The notes under the pieces: model-generated | The model's database searches: none | Told to the model about the DNA's origin: nothing | The model's input: only the letters and a program-made list of their open reading frames with translations | Part shown: positions 46,723 to 56,023 of the stretch, in pieces | Numbering within the stretch: the stretch's first letter is position 1 | Layout: every line of letters starts with the position of its first letter | From: Planctomycetota bacterium | GTDB taxonomy: Bacteria > Planctomycetota > UBA8742 > UBA2392 | Assembly (NCBI GenBank): GCA_022071975.1 | Contig: JAJVIO010000008.1 | Span: forward strand, 124,001 to 188,000 | Direction: 5' to 3' | Length of the DNA: 64,000 nucleotides | Translations under genes and position numbers: made by a program

Positions 46723-47824
46723 GCTTGAGGCGAAGGTCGCGCTGGCGCTGACCCAGAAGTTTACGCCGCTCGGCATGACCAACCTGTTGAAACGTTTCGG
46801 CAGCGCGAGCGCCGTGGTGTCGGCACCCAAGGCCGAGATCAGCAAAGTGCCCAAGGCCAACAAGCAGGGTGCAGACGCGCTTGCCGAAGTGATCCGCAAA
46901 GGCGAGCACCTGCGCGAACTTGAGGAATGCGAGAAGCACGGAATCCGGCTGCTGCAGCTTGAGGATCCCGGCTATCCGCAGCTTCTGAAACGCATCGACG
47001 ACCCTCCGCCGCTGCTGTACGTGCGCGGCGAGATCACCGGCGACGACGACCTGTCGCTTGCCATCGTCGGCGGCCGCAGCGCCAGCTATTACGGCACCGC
47101 CCAGGCAGCGCGCTTTGCCCGCGATTTCGCCATCCGCCGCGTCACCGTGGTCAGCGGCCTGGCCCGCGGCATCGACACGGCCGCGCACCGAGCCGCCATC
47201 GAGGGCGGCGGGCGCACCATCGCCGTGGTGGGCAGCGGGTTGCTGGATGTCTATCCGCCCGAGAACCAGCAGTTCGCGCTGGAGCTGGCCGAACACGGCG
47301 CGGTGATCGGCGAGTTTCCGCTGCACACTCCCGGCCGCGCGCGCAACTTCCCGCAGCGCAACCGCATCATTTCGGGGCTCAGCCTGGGCGTGCTGGTGGT
47401 TGAGGCTACACGGCGCTCGGGTTCATTGATCACGGCTCGAATGGCCGTTGAGCAAGGGCGCGAGGTGTTCGCCCTGCCCGGCAAGGTGGACAGCGACCTC
47501 AGCCAGGGCCCCCACGATTTGATCCGCGAGGGCGCGCACCTGGTGGCTGAGCCCGCCCACGTCTACGAAGGGCTCGAGATGCTCAAGCTGCTTCCTGAGG
47601 AGAAAGCGCCCGACAAGCGCGCCGACGCCGCGCCCCAGGGCATGTCCCCCACCGAGTCCGCGCTGTGGAAAGTGCTGCAGCCCAGCGATGGCCTGACGGT
47701 GGACGAGTTGATGGGAAAGACCGGCATGGCCGCGGCCCAGGTCACCAGCGGGCTGCTGACCCTCGAGATGAAGCGGCTAGCCAAAGCCCTGCCCGGCAAG
47801 CGTTACGTGCGCTTGGAAGCCTGA
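46715..47824 (+). CDS. dprA: DNA-processing protein DprA
   Basis: VSGLARGIDTAAHRAAIEGGGRTIAVVGSGL; FPQRNRIISGLS. Confidence 0.95.
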   Translation: MHELEAKVALALTQKFTPLGMTNLLKRFGSASAVVSAPKAEISKVPKANKQGADALAEVIRKGEHLRELEECEKHGIRLLQLEDPGYPQLLKRIDDPPPLLYVRGEITGDDDLSLAIVGGRSASYYGTAQAARFARDFAIRRVTVVSGLARGIDTAAHRAAIEGGGRTIAVVGSGLLDVYPPENQQFALELAEHGAVIGEFPLHTPGRARNFPQRNRIISGLSLGVLVVEATRRSGSLITARMAVEQGREVFALPGKVDSDLSQGPHDLIREGAHLVAEPAHVYEGLEMLKLLPEEKAPDKRADAAPQGMSPTESALWKVLQPSDGLTVDELMGKTGMAAAQVTSGLLTLEMKRLAKALPGKRYVRLEA

Positions 47825-47864
47825 CGCACAGACCTATACTCGCGCCACGCCTGCCGGAGTCCGC

Positions 47865-49733
47865 ATGGAGCCGTTCCTTGAAGCGCTGAAAAAGAAGGTC
47901 CTCGTCGGTGACGGGGCCTACGGCACCCTGCTGGCCAGCCGCGGCCTGGTCGCGGGCGGCGGCGTCGGCCCGGTGCTGAACCTGGCCAAGCCGAACTTCG
48001 TGCTGGCCGCGCACCAGGAGTACCTCGAAGCCGGCGCCGATGTAATCGAGACCAACACCTTCGGCGCTGACCCCATGGCCCTAGTCTCCGCCGAGGCCAA
48101 CGTCGGCAGCTATGAAGTCTGCAAGGCCGGAGCGCAACTCGCGCGCCAGGCGGCTGGCGAACGCGCCTACGTGCTGGGCGCCATGGGCCCGCTGTTCCGC
48201 ACCAGCGCCAAGCTCAGTGACGACGAACGCCGCGCCGCATTCACCGAGCAGGCCCGCGGACTGGTGGATGGCGGCGTGGACGCCCTGCTGCTGGAGACCT
48301 TCCCCGACTTGCAGGAGCTGCTGTTTGCGATCGCGGCCGTGCGCAGCGTCGCGCCCAAGACCCCGCTGATCACGCAGATGGCCTTCAGCCTGGCGGGCAC
48401 CACCACCACCGGCATCTCGCCGGAGCGCATGGTGCGCGAGCTTGAGAAGCAGCCCGTGGACGTGATCGGCGCCAACTGCGGCGGCGGCGAGAGCGCGGCC
48501 ATTGAAGTCTGCCGCCGGCTGGTCGAGCTGACCGAAAAGCCGATCAGCATCTACCCCAACCGCGGCCTGGCCGACTTCGACGACCACGGCCGACCTATCT
48601 ACATCGAGAGCAGCGACTACTTCGCCCGCAGCGCGCGGCGCCTGGCCGACCTGGGCGCCAACCTGATCGGCGGTTGCTGCGGCACCACGCCCGAGGACAT
48701 CCGTAAGCTGAAGGCGCAACTGGTCGCCCGCAAGCCCAGCATGCGGCACCTGCGTGTGCCCGCCGAGCCGGCACCCAAGGCCAAGCCGCGCGAGCCGCTG
48801 AAAGTCCAGCCCACTCTGGAAAGCGACCTCGCGGCGCGCCGCGTGGTGGTGGCCGAGGTGGACCCACCCCGAGGCATTGACGCGTCAAGTGAGCTGGACG
48901 GCGCGAAGCTGGTGGTGGAAGCCGGCGCCGACGCGCTGACCATCGCCGACAACCCGCTTTCCATCATGCGCATGAGCAACCTGGCCTTTGCCAGCCTGCT
49001 GATGCAGCGCATGGACGCGCGCATCGTGCTGCACGTCGCCTGCCGCGACCGCAGCCTGATCGGCACCCAGTCGCACCTGCTGGGCGCCTATGCCATGGGC
49101 ATCAGCAACATCCTGGCCGTCACCGGCGACCCGGTTGCCACGCAGGCTTACAAGGGCAGCAGCGGCGTGTTCGACATGGCCAGCCACAAGCTGATCGAGA
49201 TGATTTCGCGCTTCAACCAGGGCGACTTCGCCACCGGCAAAGACGGCGACGCGCGCACGAACTTCTTCGTGGGCGGCGCCTTCAACTGCGCCTCGCGCAA
49301 GCTTGAAAACGAGGTCAAGCGCTTCCAGCGCAAGGTGCAGGCGGGTGCACGCTACATCATGACCCAGCCGGTGTTTGACATCGCCAAGGCCCGCGAAGTT
49401 ACCGCGGCCGTGCGTCCGCTCGGCGTGCCGCTGATCCTCGGCATCATGCCCCTGGTCAGTGAGCGCAATGCCGAGTTCCTGCACCACGAAGTGCCGGGCA
49501 TCGACGTGCCGGAGAACATCCGCGAACGCATGAAAGGCAAGCGCGGCGAGGCCGGCCGCGCGGAAGGCGTGGCGATCAGCAAGGAGTTGATGGAACAGAT
49601 CGCGCCCGAGGTGCAGGGCTATTACCTGATCACGCCCATGAGCCGCTACGACATGATCGCCGAGCTGACCCGATTTGCGCGTACTTTGCGGAGTTCGAAC
49701 GCTGCAGAAAGTCCGAACCGCAATTACCAATAA
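47865..49733 (+). CDS. bifunctional homocysteine S-methyltransferase/methylenetetrahydrofolate reductase
   Basis: N-term S-methyltransferase (VGDGAYGTLLASRG..GANCGGG..GGCCGTTPEDIR) fused to MTHFR. Confidence 0.92.
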   Translation: MEPFLEALKKKVLVGDGAYGTLLASRGLVAGGGVGPVLNLAKPNFVLAAHQEYLEAGADVIETNTFGADPMALVSAEANVGSYEVCKAGAQLARQAAGERAYVLGAMGPLFRTSAKLSDDERRAAFTEQARGLVDGGVDALLLETFPDLQELLFAIAAVRSVAPKTPLITQMAFSLAGTTTTGISPERMVRELEKQPVDVIGANCGGGESAAIEVCRRLVELTEKPISIYPNRGLADFDDHGRPIYIESSDYFARSARRLADLGANLIGGCCGTTPEDIRKLKAQLVARKPSMRHLRVPAEPAPKAKPREPLKVQPTLESDLAARRVVVAEVDPPRGIDASSELDGAKLVVEAGADALTIADNPLSIMRMSNLAFASLLMQRMDARIVLHVACRDRSLIGTQSHLLGAYAMGISNILAVTGDPVATQAYKGSSGVFDMASHKLIEMISRFNQGDFATGKDGDARTNFFVGGAFNCASRKLENEVKRFQRKVQAGARYIMTQPVFDIAKAREVTAAVRPLGVPLILGIMPLVSERNAEFLHHEVPGIDVPENIRERMKGKRGEAGRAEGVAISKELMEQIAPEVQGYYLITPMSRYDMIAELTRFARTLRSSNAAESPNRNYQ

Positions 49734-49820
49734 CCAATTACCAATGACCAGTTTCGGGCAAATCAGCATTCCATTGGTAACTGGTAATTGGTTGTTGGTT
49801 ATTGGCTGTTCCAGTAGCTC

Positions 49821-50486
49821 ATGATCTACGCCTGGATTGTCGGCACGCTGCTTGTCTCCTACCTGGTGGGCGGCATTCCGTTCGGCCTGCTGGCCGGCAA
49901 GCTGGTCAAGGGCGTGGACATCCGCCAGCACGGCAGCCGCAACATCGGCGCCACCAACGCGGCCCGGGTGATCGGCTGGAAGTGGTTCCCCGTGGTGTTG
50001 CTGCTGGATGCGCTGAAAGGCGCCGGCCCCTGCCTGGCCGGCCTGTGGCTGTCCGAGCGCGCCGGCACGGACCTCGCGTTGTTTGCCGCCATCGGCGCCC
50101 TGGCCGGGCACCTGTACTCGGTCTACCTGAAGTTCAAGGGCGGCAAGGGCGTGGCCACCGGCCTGGGCGTGGTGCTGGTGCTGACCGTGGTGCCCGATCT
50201 CCACGCGCCGCTGCCTGCATTGTGCGCGCTGGGTGTGTTCGGCCTGGTGCTGCTGGCGACGCGCATGGTCAGCGTTTCCAGCATAGTGGCGGCCTTGAGC
50301 ATCCCGGCCTTCTACTACGCCTGGCTGGGCGGTACGACCTTCACCGACCCGTACAACAACCGCTTCATCTTTCTGGTGCTGGTCAGCCTGTTTGTGGTGG
50401 TCAAACATCGCGCGAATATCCGTAGAATCATGAGCGGCACGGAGCCGCGTATCGGCCGCAAAAAGCCCGAGGTGACGAATGGCTGA
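49821..50486 (+). CDS. plsY: glycerol-3-phosphate acyltransferase PlsY
   Basis: YLVGGIPFGLLAGKLVKGVDIRQHGSRNIGATNAARVIG; KFKGGKGVATGLG. Confidence 0.95.
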   Translation: MIYAWIVGTLLVSYLVGGIPFGLLAGKLVKGVDIRQHGSRNIGATNAARVIGWKWFPVVLLLDALKGAGPCLAGLWLSERAGTDLALFAAIGALAGHLYSVYLKFKGGKGVATGLGVVLVLTVVPDLHAPLPALCALGVFGLVLLATRMVSVSSIVAALSIPAFYYAWLGGTTFTDPYNNRFIFLVLVSLFVVVKHRANIRRIMSGTEPRIGRKKPEVTNG

Positions 50487-51462
50487 AGTACTGATCATCG
50501 GCGCCGGCAGCTGGGGCACCGCCTTCGGCATGCTGCTGGCGGGCGCGGGCCACCGCGTCACGCTGTATGAGCGCCTTGCCGAGTATGCGCGCGAAATGGC
50601 CGAAACCCGCGTCAACCGCGTGTTCCTGCCGGGCATGAAGTTCCCGGCCGGGCTGGAAGCCAGCAACGATTTCGACGGCCTGGAGCGCTTCGACTGGTGC
50701 GTATGCGCCGTGCCCACGCGCTTCATCCGCTCCGAGTTCATGCGTCTGGGCGCGAACTACCCGGCCGAGCTGCCGCTGGTAAGCCTGAGCAAGGGCATCG
50801 AGCAGGAGACCATCAAGTTCCCCACCCAGATCCTGGCAGAGACTACGCACGCGAAACACCTGCTGTGCCTGTCGGGCCCCAGCCACGCCGAAGAAGTGGC
50901 CCGCGGCCTGCCCACCGTGGTGGTCAGCGCCGGCGATGAAAGCCGCGCCCAGGCATTGGCAGAGCTGGTCAGCACGCCGACTTTCCGCGTCTACTACAGC
51001 ACCGACCTCAAGGGCGTGGAGCTTTCGGGCGCGGCCAAGAACGTGGTGGCGATCGCGGCCGGCATCCTGGACGGCCTGAAGCTCGGCGACAACGCCAAGG
51101 CGGCCCTGCTGGCGCGCGGCCTGGCGGAGATCGCCCGGCTCGGCCACGCGATCGGCGCCGAGGAGCGCACCTTCAGCGGACTGAGCGGAATCGGCGACCT
51201 GATCACCACCTGCACCTCGCCCCACGGGCGCAATCTTCGCTTCGGCCGCCGCATCGGCGAAGGCGAAAAGCCCGAGGCGATTCTCGCCTCCATGCAGATG
51301 GTGGTGGAGGGTTACAACACGGCCCGAGCCCTGCGCGAGCTCGCCCAGCAGCACGGCGTGGAGATGCCCATCTGCGAGGAAGTCTGCAACGTGATCTACG
51401 ACAACGCCGACCCCAGAGAGGCCGTCACCCGCCTGATGACTCGCTCGTTGAAGGCTGAGTAG
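50479..51462 (+). CDS. gpsA: glycerol-3-phosphate dehydrogenase [NAD(P)+]
   Basis: IIGAGSWGTAFGMLLAGAGH; LSGPSHAEEVARGLPT. Confidence 0.95.
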   Translation: MAEVLIIGAGSWGTAFGMLLAGAGHRVTLYERLAEYAREMAETRVNRVFLPGMKFPAGLEASNDFDGLERFDWCVCAVPTRFIRSEFMRLGANYPAELPLVSLSKGIEQETIKFPTQILAETTHAKHLLCLSGPSHAEEVARGLPTVVVSAGDESRAQALAELVSTPTFRVYYSTDLKGVELSGAAKNVVAIAAGILDGLKLGDNAKAALLARGLAEIARLGHAIGAEERTFSGLSGIGDLITTCTSPHGRNLRFGRRIGEGEKPEAILASMQMVVEGYNTARALRELAQQHGVEMPICEEVCNVIYDNADPREAVTRLMTRSLKAE

Positions 51463-51468
51463 CAATGG

Positions 51469-52533
51469 CTAATCGTTTTCAAGCCAGTTGTGGGTGTAAT
51501 GGAACAAGCTGCTGGGGACGACTTTATCGAACGCGTGGTCCTCTACGGTGACACGAAGCAAGCCCCAGTTCCTTGTGTCGATTGGCGTGCGCCAGAATGT
51601 AAAGCTATCCGTACGATAGTAGTCGATCGCGTCTGTTCGGGAGATAGATGTCCACGAGCAAAAGCGTGAGTATCCCGCAGGCCAGTTATAGACCGCTGAA
51701 GTTCTGGGATACGTCAGCTCCCATCGCGCCGAATCCTTGTAGAGAAAGATGCTGATCTCAGTATCGAAGGGATTGGACACGGACATCGAAACGTGCCACC
51801 CCATTTCTTCAACCCTACCCAGTTCGTAGCTCACGCTGCCCCAGAGGTGAACTTGATCCTCTGCCGACGCTCCTGCCGGTCGCGCCGGGCCGGCAGCTTC
51901 CACGGGCAACATGTTGCCGTGCTCGGCCGGGTCCGCCCCCAAGCCGTACGGGATGAGGAACCAATGGCGCACGTTCTTGACGTCAACCCGTACCCAGTAG
52001 TCCTTGAAGTCAGGAGGCAGCCAATCGAATTCGCCGGACGAGCTTCCCTGCACGGAACCCATGCCACCGACCCACGAGTTGACGATAAGGTTGGCATTCC
52101 GAGCATCGCGCACGACCTTGCCGTCGCACACCACGCTCATTTTGATGTCACCCGGCGCCGGGCCGGTCGGAGACTGCATGCGCCCCTCTTCGTCAAACAT
52201 GTTCGAGAAGAAGCGCAAACTCAACGAGACTCCATCTTCGAGTTGCCAGAGACTGACCCAACTGAATCCCCAGGGCGTGTCGATCGAGCCGTAGTTCACA
52301 GAGTCGATCCGGTTGTCAGTTCGCGCGATCTGATCATCGCTGACCCAATCATCCGCACCGAACTGCGTGCTCGGCCACCAGTCGCCCCAGTTCCTGACGG
52401 GTACGTCTTTGGTTTCCTCTGGCGCGGCAGTTTGATCGTGTTTTGCTTGATTTACCGCCGCGCAGCTCAAAGTGACGCCGATGGTGACCAGGCAGCCGAA
52501 GCACAACATTGGCGAAAAGACTCGGCGCATCAT
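51469..52533 (-). CDS. hypothetical lipoprotein
   Basis: Start trimmed to MMRRVFSPMLCFGCLVTIGVTLSCAAVNQ. Confidence 0.65.
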   Translation of the reverse strand: MMRRVFSPMLCFGCLVTIGVTLSCAAVNQAKHDQTAAPEETKDVPVRNWGDWWPSTQFGADDWVSDDQIARTDNRIDSVNYGSIDTPWGFSWVSLWQLEDGVSLSLRFFSNMFDEEGRMQSPTGPAPGDIKMSVVCDGKVVRDARNANLIVNSWVGGMGSVQGSSSGEFDWLPPDFKDYWVRVDVKNVRHWFLIPYGLGADPAEHGNMLPVEAAGPARPAGASAEDQVHLWGSVSYELGRVEEMGWHVSMSVSNPFDTEISIFLYKDSARWELTYPRTSAVYNWPAGYSRFCSWTSISRTDAIDYYRTDSFTFWRTPIDTRNWGLLRVTVEDHAFDKVVPSSLFHYTHNWLEND

Positions 52534-52795
52534 GGGATGCTCCGGGGGTGATTGCGGGACGAAAAGACTAACTCGACGAACCCACCGCAGTCCAATGCAA
52601 ATCGTCAACTCGATACCCTGGGACATCTGTGTGGAGTGATCACCTTGACCGAGCCAAAGTAAATGAGAGCTCGCCGCGCACGCGCAGTTATCTACATAAG
52701 TCAGGCTTCACTTTTCAGCTTTGGCAGTTGATCAAAACCGATGGTTCGTACGCGGAGTTCTGTTCCGGTTGGAGTCTCTTGAGATAGCCGACTAC

Positions 52796-52827
52796 GGGGA
52801 CAGTCCCCAACTGCGGGGACAGTCCCC
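52796..52827. repeat. REP-like doublet, family C
   Basis: GGGGACAGTCCCCAACTGCGGGGACAGTCCCC identical to 34996-35027. Confidence 0.88.
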
Positions 52828-52864
52828 GTCCGTTGCGTCCGCAGCTATGACCTGAATCGCTACC

Positions 52865-53140
52865 TTACTTCGCAGCGATGGCTTGTTTGGCGGCTTCGGC
52901 TATGGCCGGGGCGTCCAACTTGTACTTGCGCCATAGGCTGTCGGGGTCGCCTGACTCACTGATGGTATCCTGGGCGCCCGCGAAGCATACCGGCGTTGGG
53001 CGGGGACGTGCCAGCGCTTCAGCCACCGCACCGCCTAGGCCGCCGAACACGTTGCTGTCCTCGGCCTTGACAGTCGCGGCGAAGGTGCCGCGACCGCGGA
53101 CAGGAATGTCCGCGCCACAGAACAGTTTGCCGCTCACCAC
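52865..53140 (-). pseudogene. transketolase C-terminal domain fragment
   Basis: EDSNVFGGLGGAVAEALARPRPTPVCFAGAQDTISESGDPDSLWRKYKLDAPAIAEAAKQA; rest of gene absent. Confidence 0.65.
53096..53113. repeat. palindrome GCGGACA-GGAA-TGTCCGC inside the transketolase fragment
   Basis: 7-bp perfect stem, translated as ADIPVRG. Confidence 0.65.
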
Positions 53141-53970
53141 ACCAGCTTGCCGCAGTCCATGACCGTACCCTCAACACAGGTCTTGGCGTAGCGGAAGCCT
53201 TGCTCTGAATCGTCTTTCACCTTCGCCACGCAGCCGTTGCAGACCCCGTAGCCGCAGGCCATCACGCTTTCCAGGCTGGCGTAACTGTCGATGCCGGCGG
53301 CCAGGCAGATCTGCGCCACGGCCTCCATCATCTTCCAGGGGCCGCAGGTCAGCACCATGGCGGGCTTGCCCTTAAGCGCCTTCAGCTCGGCCTCCAGAAG
53401 CACGGTCACGCGGCCCTTTACGCCGGCGGTGCCGTCTTCGGTAGCGAGCAGGATCTGCGCGCCTGACTCTTTGAAGCGCTTCATGAAGCCGAGGTCGCGC
53501 TGGCTGCGCCCGCCGGCCAGAAGCACCAGGTCGCGCTTGCCATCGCCGCTGCCCCACTGGCGGGCCGCGTGCAGGAACGGCGCCAGGCCGATGCCGCCTC
53601 CCACCATGATCACGCGGGTATCCGGGTTCTCCGGCAGCTCGAAGGCGTGGCCAAGCGGCCCGTTTATGTTCAGGCGCGCGCCTTCGCCCATCTGCGAGAG
53701 CATGCGGGTGCCCTGGCCCACCACGTGGCCCAGGATGCTGATTCCGACCGGCCTGCCGCGCGCGTCCTTCAGCAGGTCGAAGCTCGAGAATGGCCGGCGC
53801 AACAGCGGGTACAGCTCGTTGCGCACGCGGATGTTCAGGAACTGGCCGGCCGCCATCTCCCGCGCGAGGGCTGGCGCGTCGAGAAACAGCTCGAAGTAGC
53901 CATGGCCGTAATCGACGCGGCGGGAGACGGTGACGTCGTGCAGGAGTTGCTTGCGTTCAGCGGTAGCCAT
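53134..53970 (-). CDS. pyrK: dihydroorotate dehydrogenase electron transfer subunit (PyrK-like)
   Basis: FAD/NAD-binding reductase with C-terminal 2Fe-2S cysteines (MACGYGVCNGCVAKV..TCVEG). Confidence 0.85.
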   Translation of the reverse strand: MATAERKQLLHDVTVSRRVDYGHGYFELFLDAPALAREMAAGQFLNIRVRNELYPLLRRPFSSFDLLKDARGRPVGISILGHVVGQGTRMLSQMGEGARLNINGPLGHAFELPENPDTRVIMVGGGIGLAPFLHAARQWGSGDGKRDLVLLAGGRSQRDLGFMKRFKESGAQILLATEDGTAGVKGRVTVLLEAELKALKGKPAMVLTCGPWKMMEAVAQICLAAGIDSYASLESVMACGYGVCNGCVAKVKDDSEQGFRYAKTCVEGTVMDCGKLVW

Positions 53971-54016
53971 ACCCGCAATATGCGAGGCGGCACGCTTCCG
54001 CGCAATGCGTGGAGAA

Positions 54017-55900
54017 TCAGCCCGGCTCGCCTTCCTTGTCAGGCTCTTCCTTTTGTTCCGGCTTGGGCTTGTATTCGTCCACGATTGGGCCGTAGCGGCG
54101 CATCAGGTCTTTGTACACGTCCGTGCGCAGGCCGTGGTTTTTCATCAGCCAGAGGGTGTGGATCAGCTCATCGTTGTCCTGGTCGGCCATCGCAAAGGTC
54201 AGACGCGCCATCAGCTTCATCTCGTACAGATTGTCGCCGGGCTTTGCCTCCCGCACCGTTTCGCGCAGCACGCGCTGCTGCACGTTGATCACGTCTTTCA
54301 CCAGCCGGTCCCACTGCCAGGTGCGGCTGTTGGATTGCAGACCGTTGACCACGGCCTGGCTCAGGAACAGGCGTTCGAGCTCGGATTCGTTGCTGGGCAG
54401 CCAGGTGTAGGCGTGGCTGCCGGAGCGCACATAGAACTCGTAGACGTAAGCGAACTCCTGGGGGTCGATGTCCTGGGCCGCCGCCAGCGCGTCCACGGAG
54501 ATGGCCCAGGCGTCCAGCGCTTCGTCGGTGCGACGCTGCTTGTGAAGGCGCTCGGCCTCGTAGGTGGCGCACAGCCCGAGACTCAGCTGCAGCTCGTGCT
54601 CCAGCGGCGCGACCTCGATCCCTTTGCGGTACCACTCGATGCCCTTGGTGTAGTCGCCGCTGCCGTAGTACAGGTTGCCGAGCACCAGCTCGATGCGGCC
54701 GTCCTTCACCTTGGGCAGCGCCGTCTCGATCAGCCACTCGGCCTGCTTCATGCGGTCGTCGATGTTCCAGGCCGAGAGCCACCAGCCGAACAGCTCGACG
54801 TTGGCGGGCTGCACCTTCATGGCCTGCTTGATTTCGTTCTGCGCGAACTCGAAGCGGTTGAAGTGCGTGGCCGCGTACCAGGCCAGCCGCCCGCGCAGCA
54901 GCACGTCGTCAGGGTGGAGCGCAATGGCCTCGCGCCCGAGCTTCAGGGCTTCGTGGCGGTAACGCTCGTTCTCGGCCTCGTCTGTCTGGGTTTCCGCCAG
55001 CGCCCGGTAGATCTCCATGCCGAACAGCGCCGCGCGGCCGCAGGCTGGGTCGGCTTTCATCACGTCTTCGTACGAGATCAAGGCCTCGGCCAGGCGCCCG
55101 TTGTTGAGCGCGTCGCGCATCTTGACGTAGTCGCGCAGCAGCTTGTCCTGGCACACCAGGCGCGGAACCTGGGCGTGGGGTATCTCAACGGGCTTGCCGT
55201 CTTCACCCACGCCAGCGCCGATGCCCGCGCATAACCCTGACACCTTTTCTTCCAGCAGCTTCAAAGTGCTGTCGGGCTCGGGTTTGCCGAGTTTGCCGAA
55301 TTCCCACTCAAGGGACTGCTCGACGCCCGTTCCGCGGGCGTAACGCACAGCGAGCGCACGCGCAGGCGCGTCGCCCTTGCCCGGCTGATAGTTCAGCGCG
55401 AACACGAGGTCGGCGTTGAAGGTGCGGGCCGCAGCCTCCAGGCTGCTCGACTTCTGGCCGGGTTTGACCTCGGCACCGACGCGCGGGGCGTCGCCTTTAC
55501 GCAACATGGCGGCATAGCGGATGGTGCGCGCCAGGTTTGGCTCACGGTGCAGTTGCGGTCTGTAGTCGATGGCCTGCTCCAGCATCAGCTCAAGGCCGCC
55601 GGCGATGGCGCGGCCGCTGCCGGACAGGTCTTCGTTGGGCGTATCGTGGGGGCTGTCGGCGTTGGGTACGTGCAGGATCACAACCTTGAAGTGGCGGGCG
55701 GGCACGACACCGGTGAAGGTGGTTTCAGGCAGCGGTGTGAAGAGCTGGTCGGGCCCGCTCGGTTTGAGTTCGTCCTGTTTCGGCGGCAGCTTCGGCGCAT
55801 CCTGGGCCCGTGCTGCCGACACCAGCAGCGCGCCGGCACCGCCAAGGAACAGCGTGGTGAAGAACAGGTATGCAACCAGGGTGCGCGTGACTCGCCGCAT
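54017..55900 (-). CDS. secreted TPR-containing hypothetical protein
   Basis: 627 aa with N-terminal signal/TM and TPR-like helices. Confidence 0.75.
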   Translation of the reverse strand: MRRVTRTLVAYLFFTTLFLGGAGALLVSAARAQDAPKLPPKQDELKPSGPDQLFTPLPETTFTGVVPARHFKVVILHVPNADSPHDTPNEDLSGSGRAIAGGLELMLEQAIDYRPQLHREPNLARTIRYAAMLRKGDAPRVGAEVKPGQKSSSLEAAARTFNADLVFALNYQPGKGDAPARALAVRYARGTGVEQSLEWEFGKLGKPEPDSTLKLLEEKVSGLCAGIGAGVGEDGKPVEIPHAQVPRLVCQDKLLRDYVKMRDALNNGRLAEALISYEDVMKADPACGRAALFGMEIYRALAETQTDEAENERYRHEALKLGREAIALHPDDVLLRGRLAWYAATHFNRFEFAQNEIKQAMKVQPANVELFGWWLSAWNIDDRMKQAEWLIETALPKVKDGRIELVLGNLYYGSGDYTKGIEWYRKGIEVAPLEHELQLSLGLCATYEAERLHKQRRTDEALDAWAISVDALAAAQDIDPQEFAYVYEFYVRSGSHAYTWLPSNESELERLFLSQAVVNGLQSNSRTWQWDRLVKDVINVQQRVLRETVREAKPGDNLYEMKLMARLTFAMADQDNDELIHTLWLMKNHGLRTDVYKDLMRRYGPIVDEYKPKPEQKEEPDKEGEPG

Positions 55901-56023
55901 GGGTCGGTATCTCCTCGCCCCTTACAGTATGCAAATACGGTTCCAAAGGCGAGTTCCGGCCGATTAACCGCAATCGGGCGGCCTTTGGAGGGCCGCCCGT
56001 CGCGTGTGTTACCTTGCCGCCAC

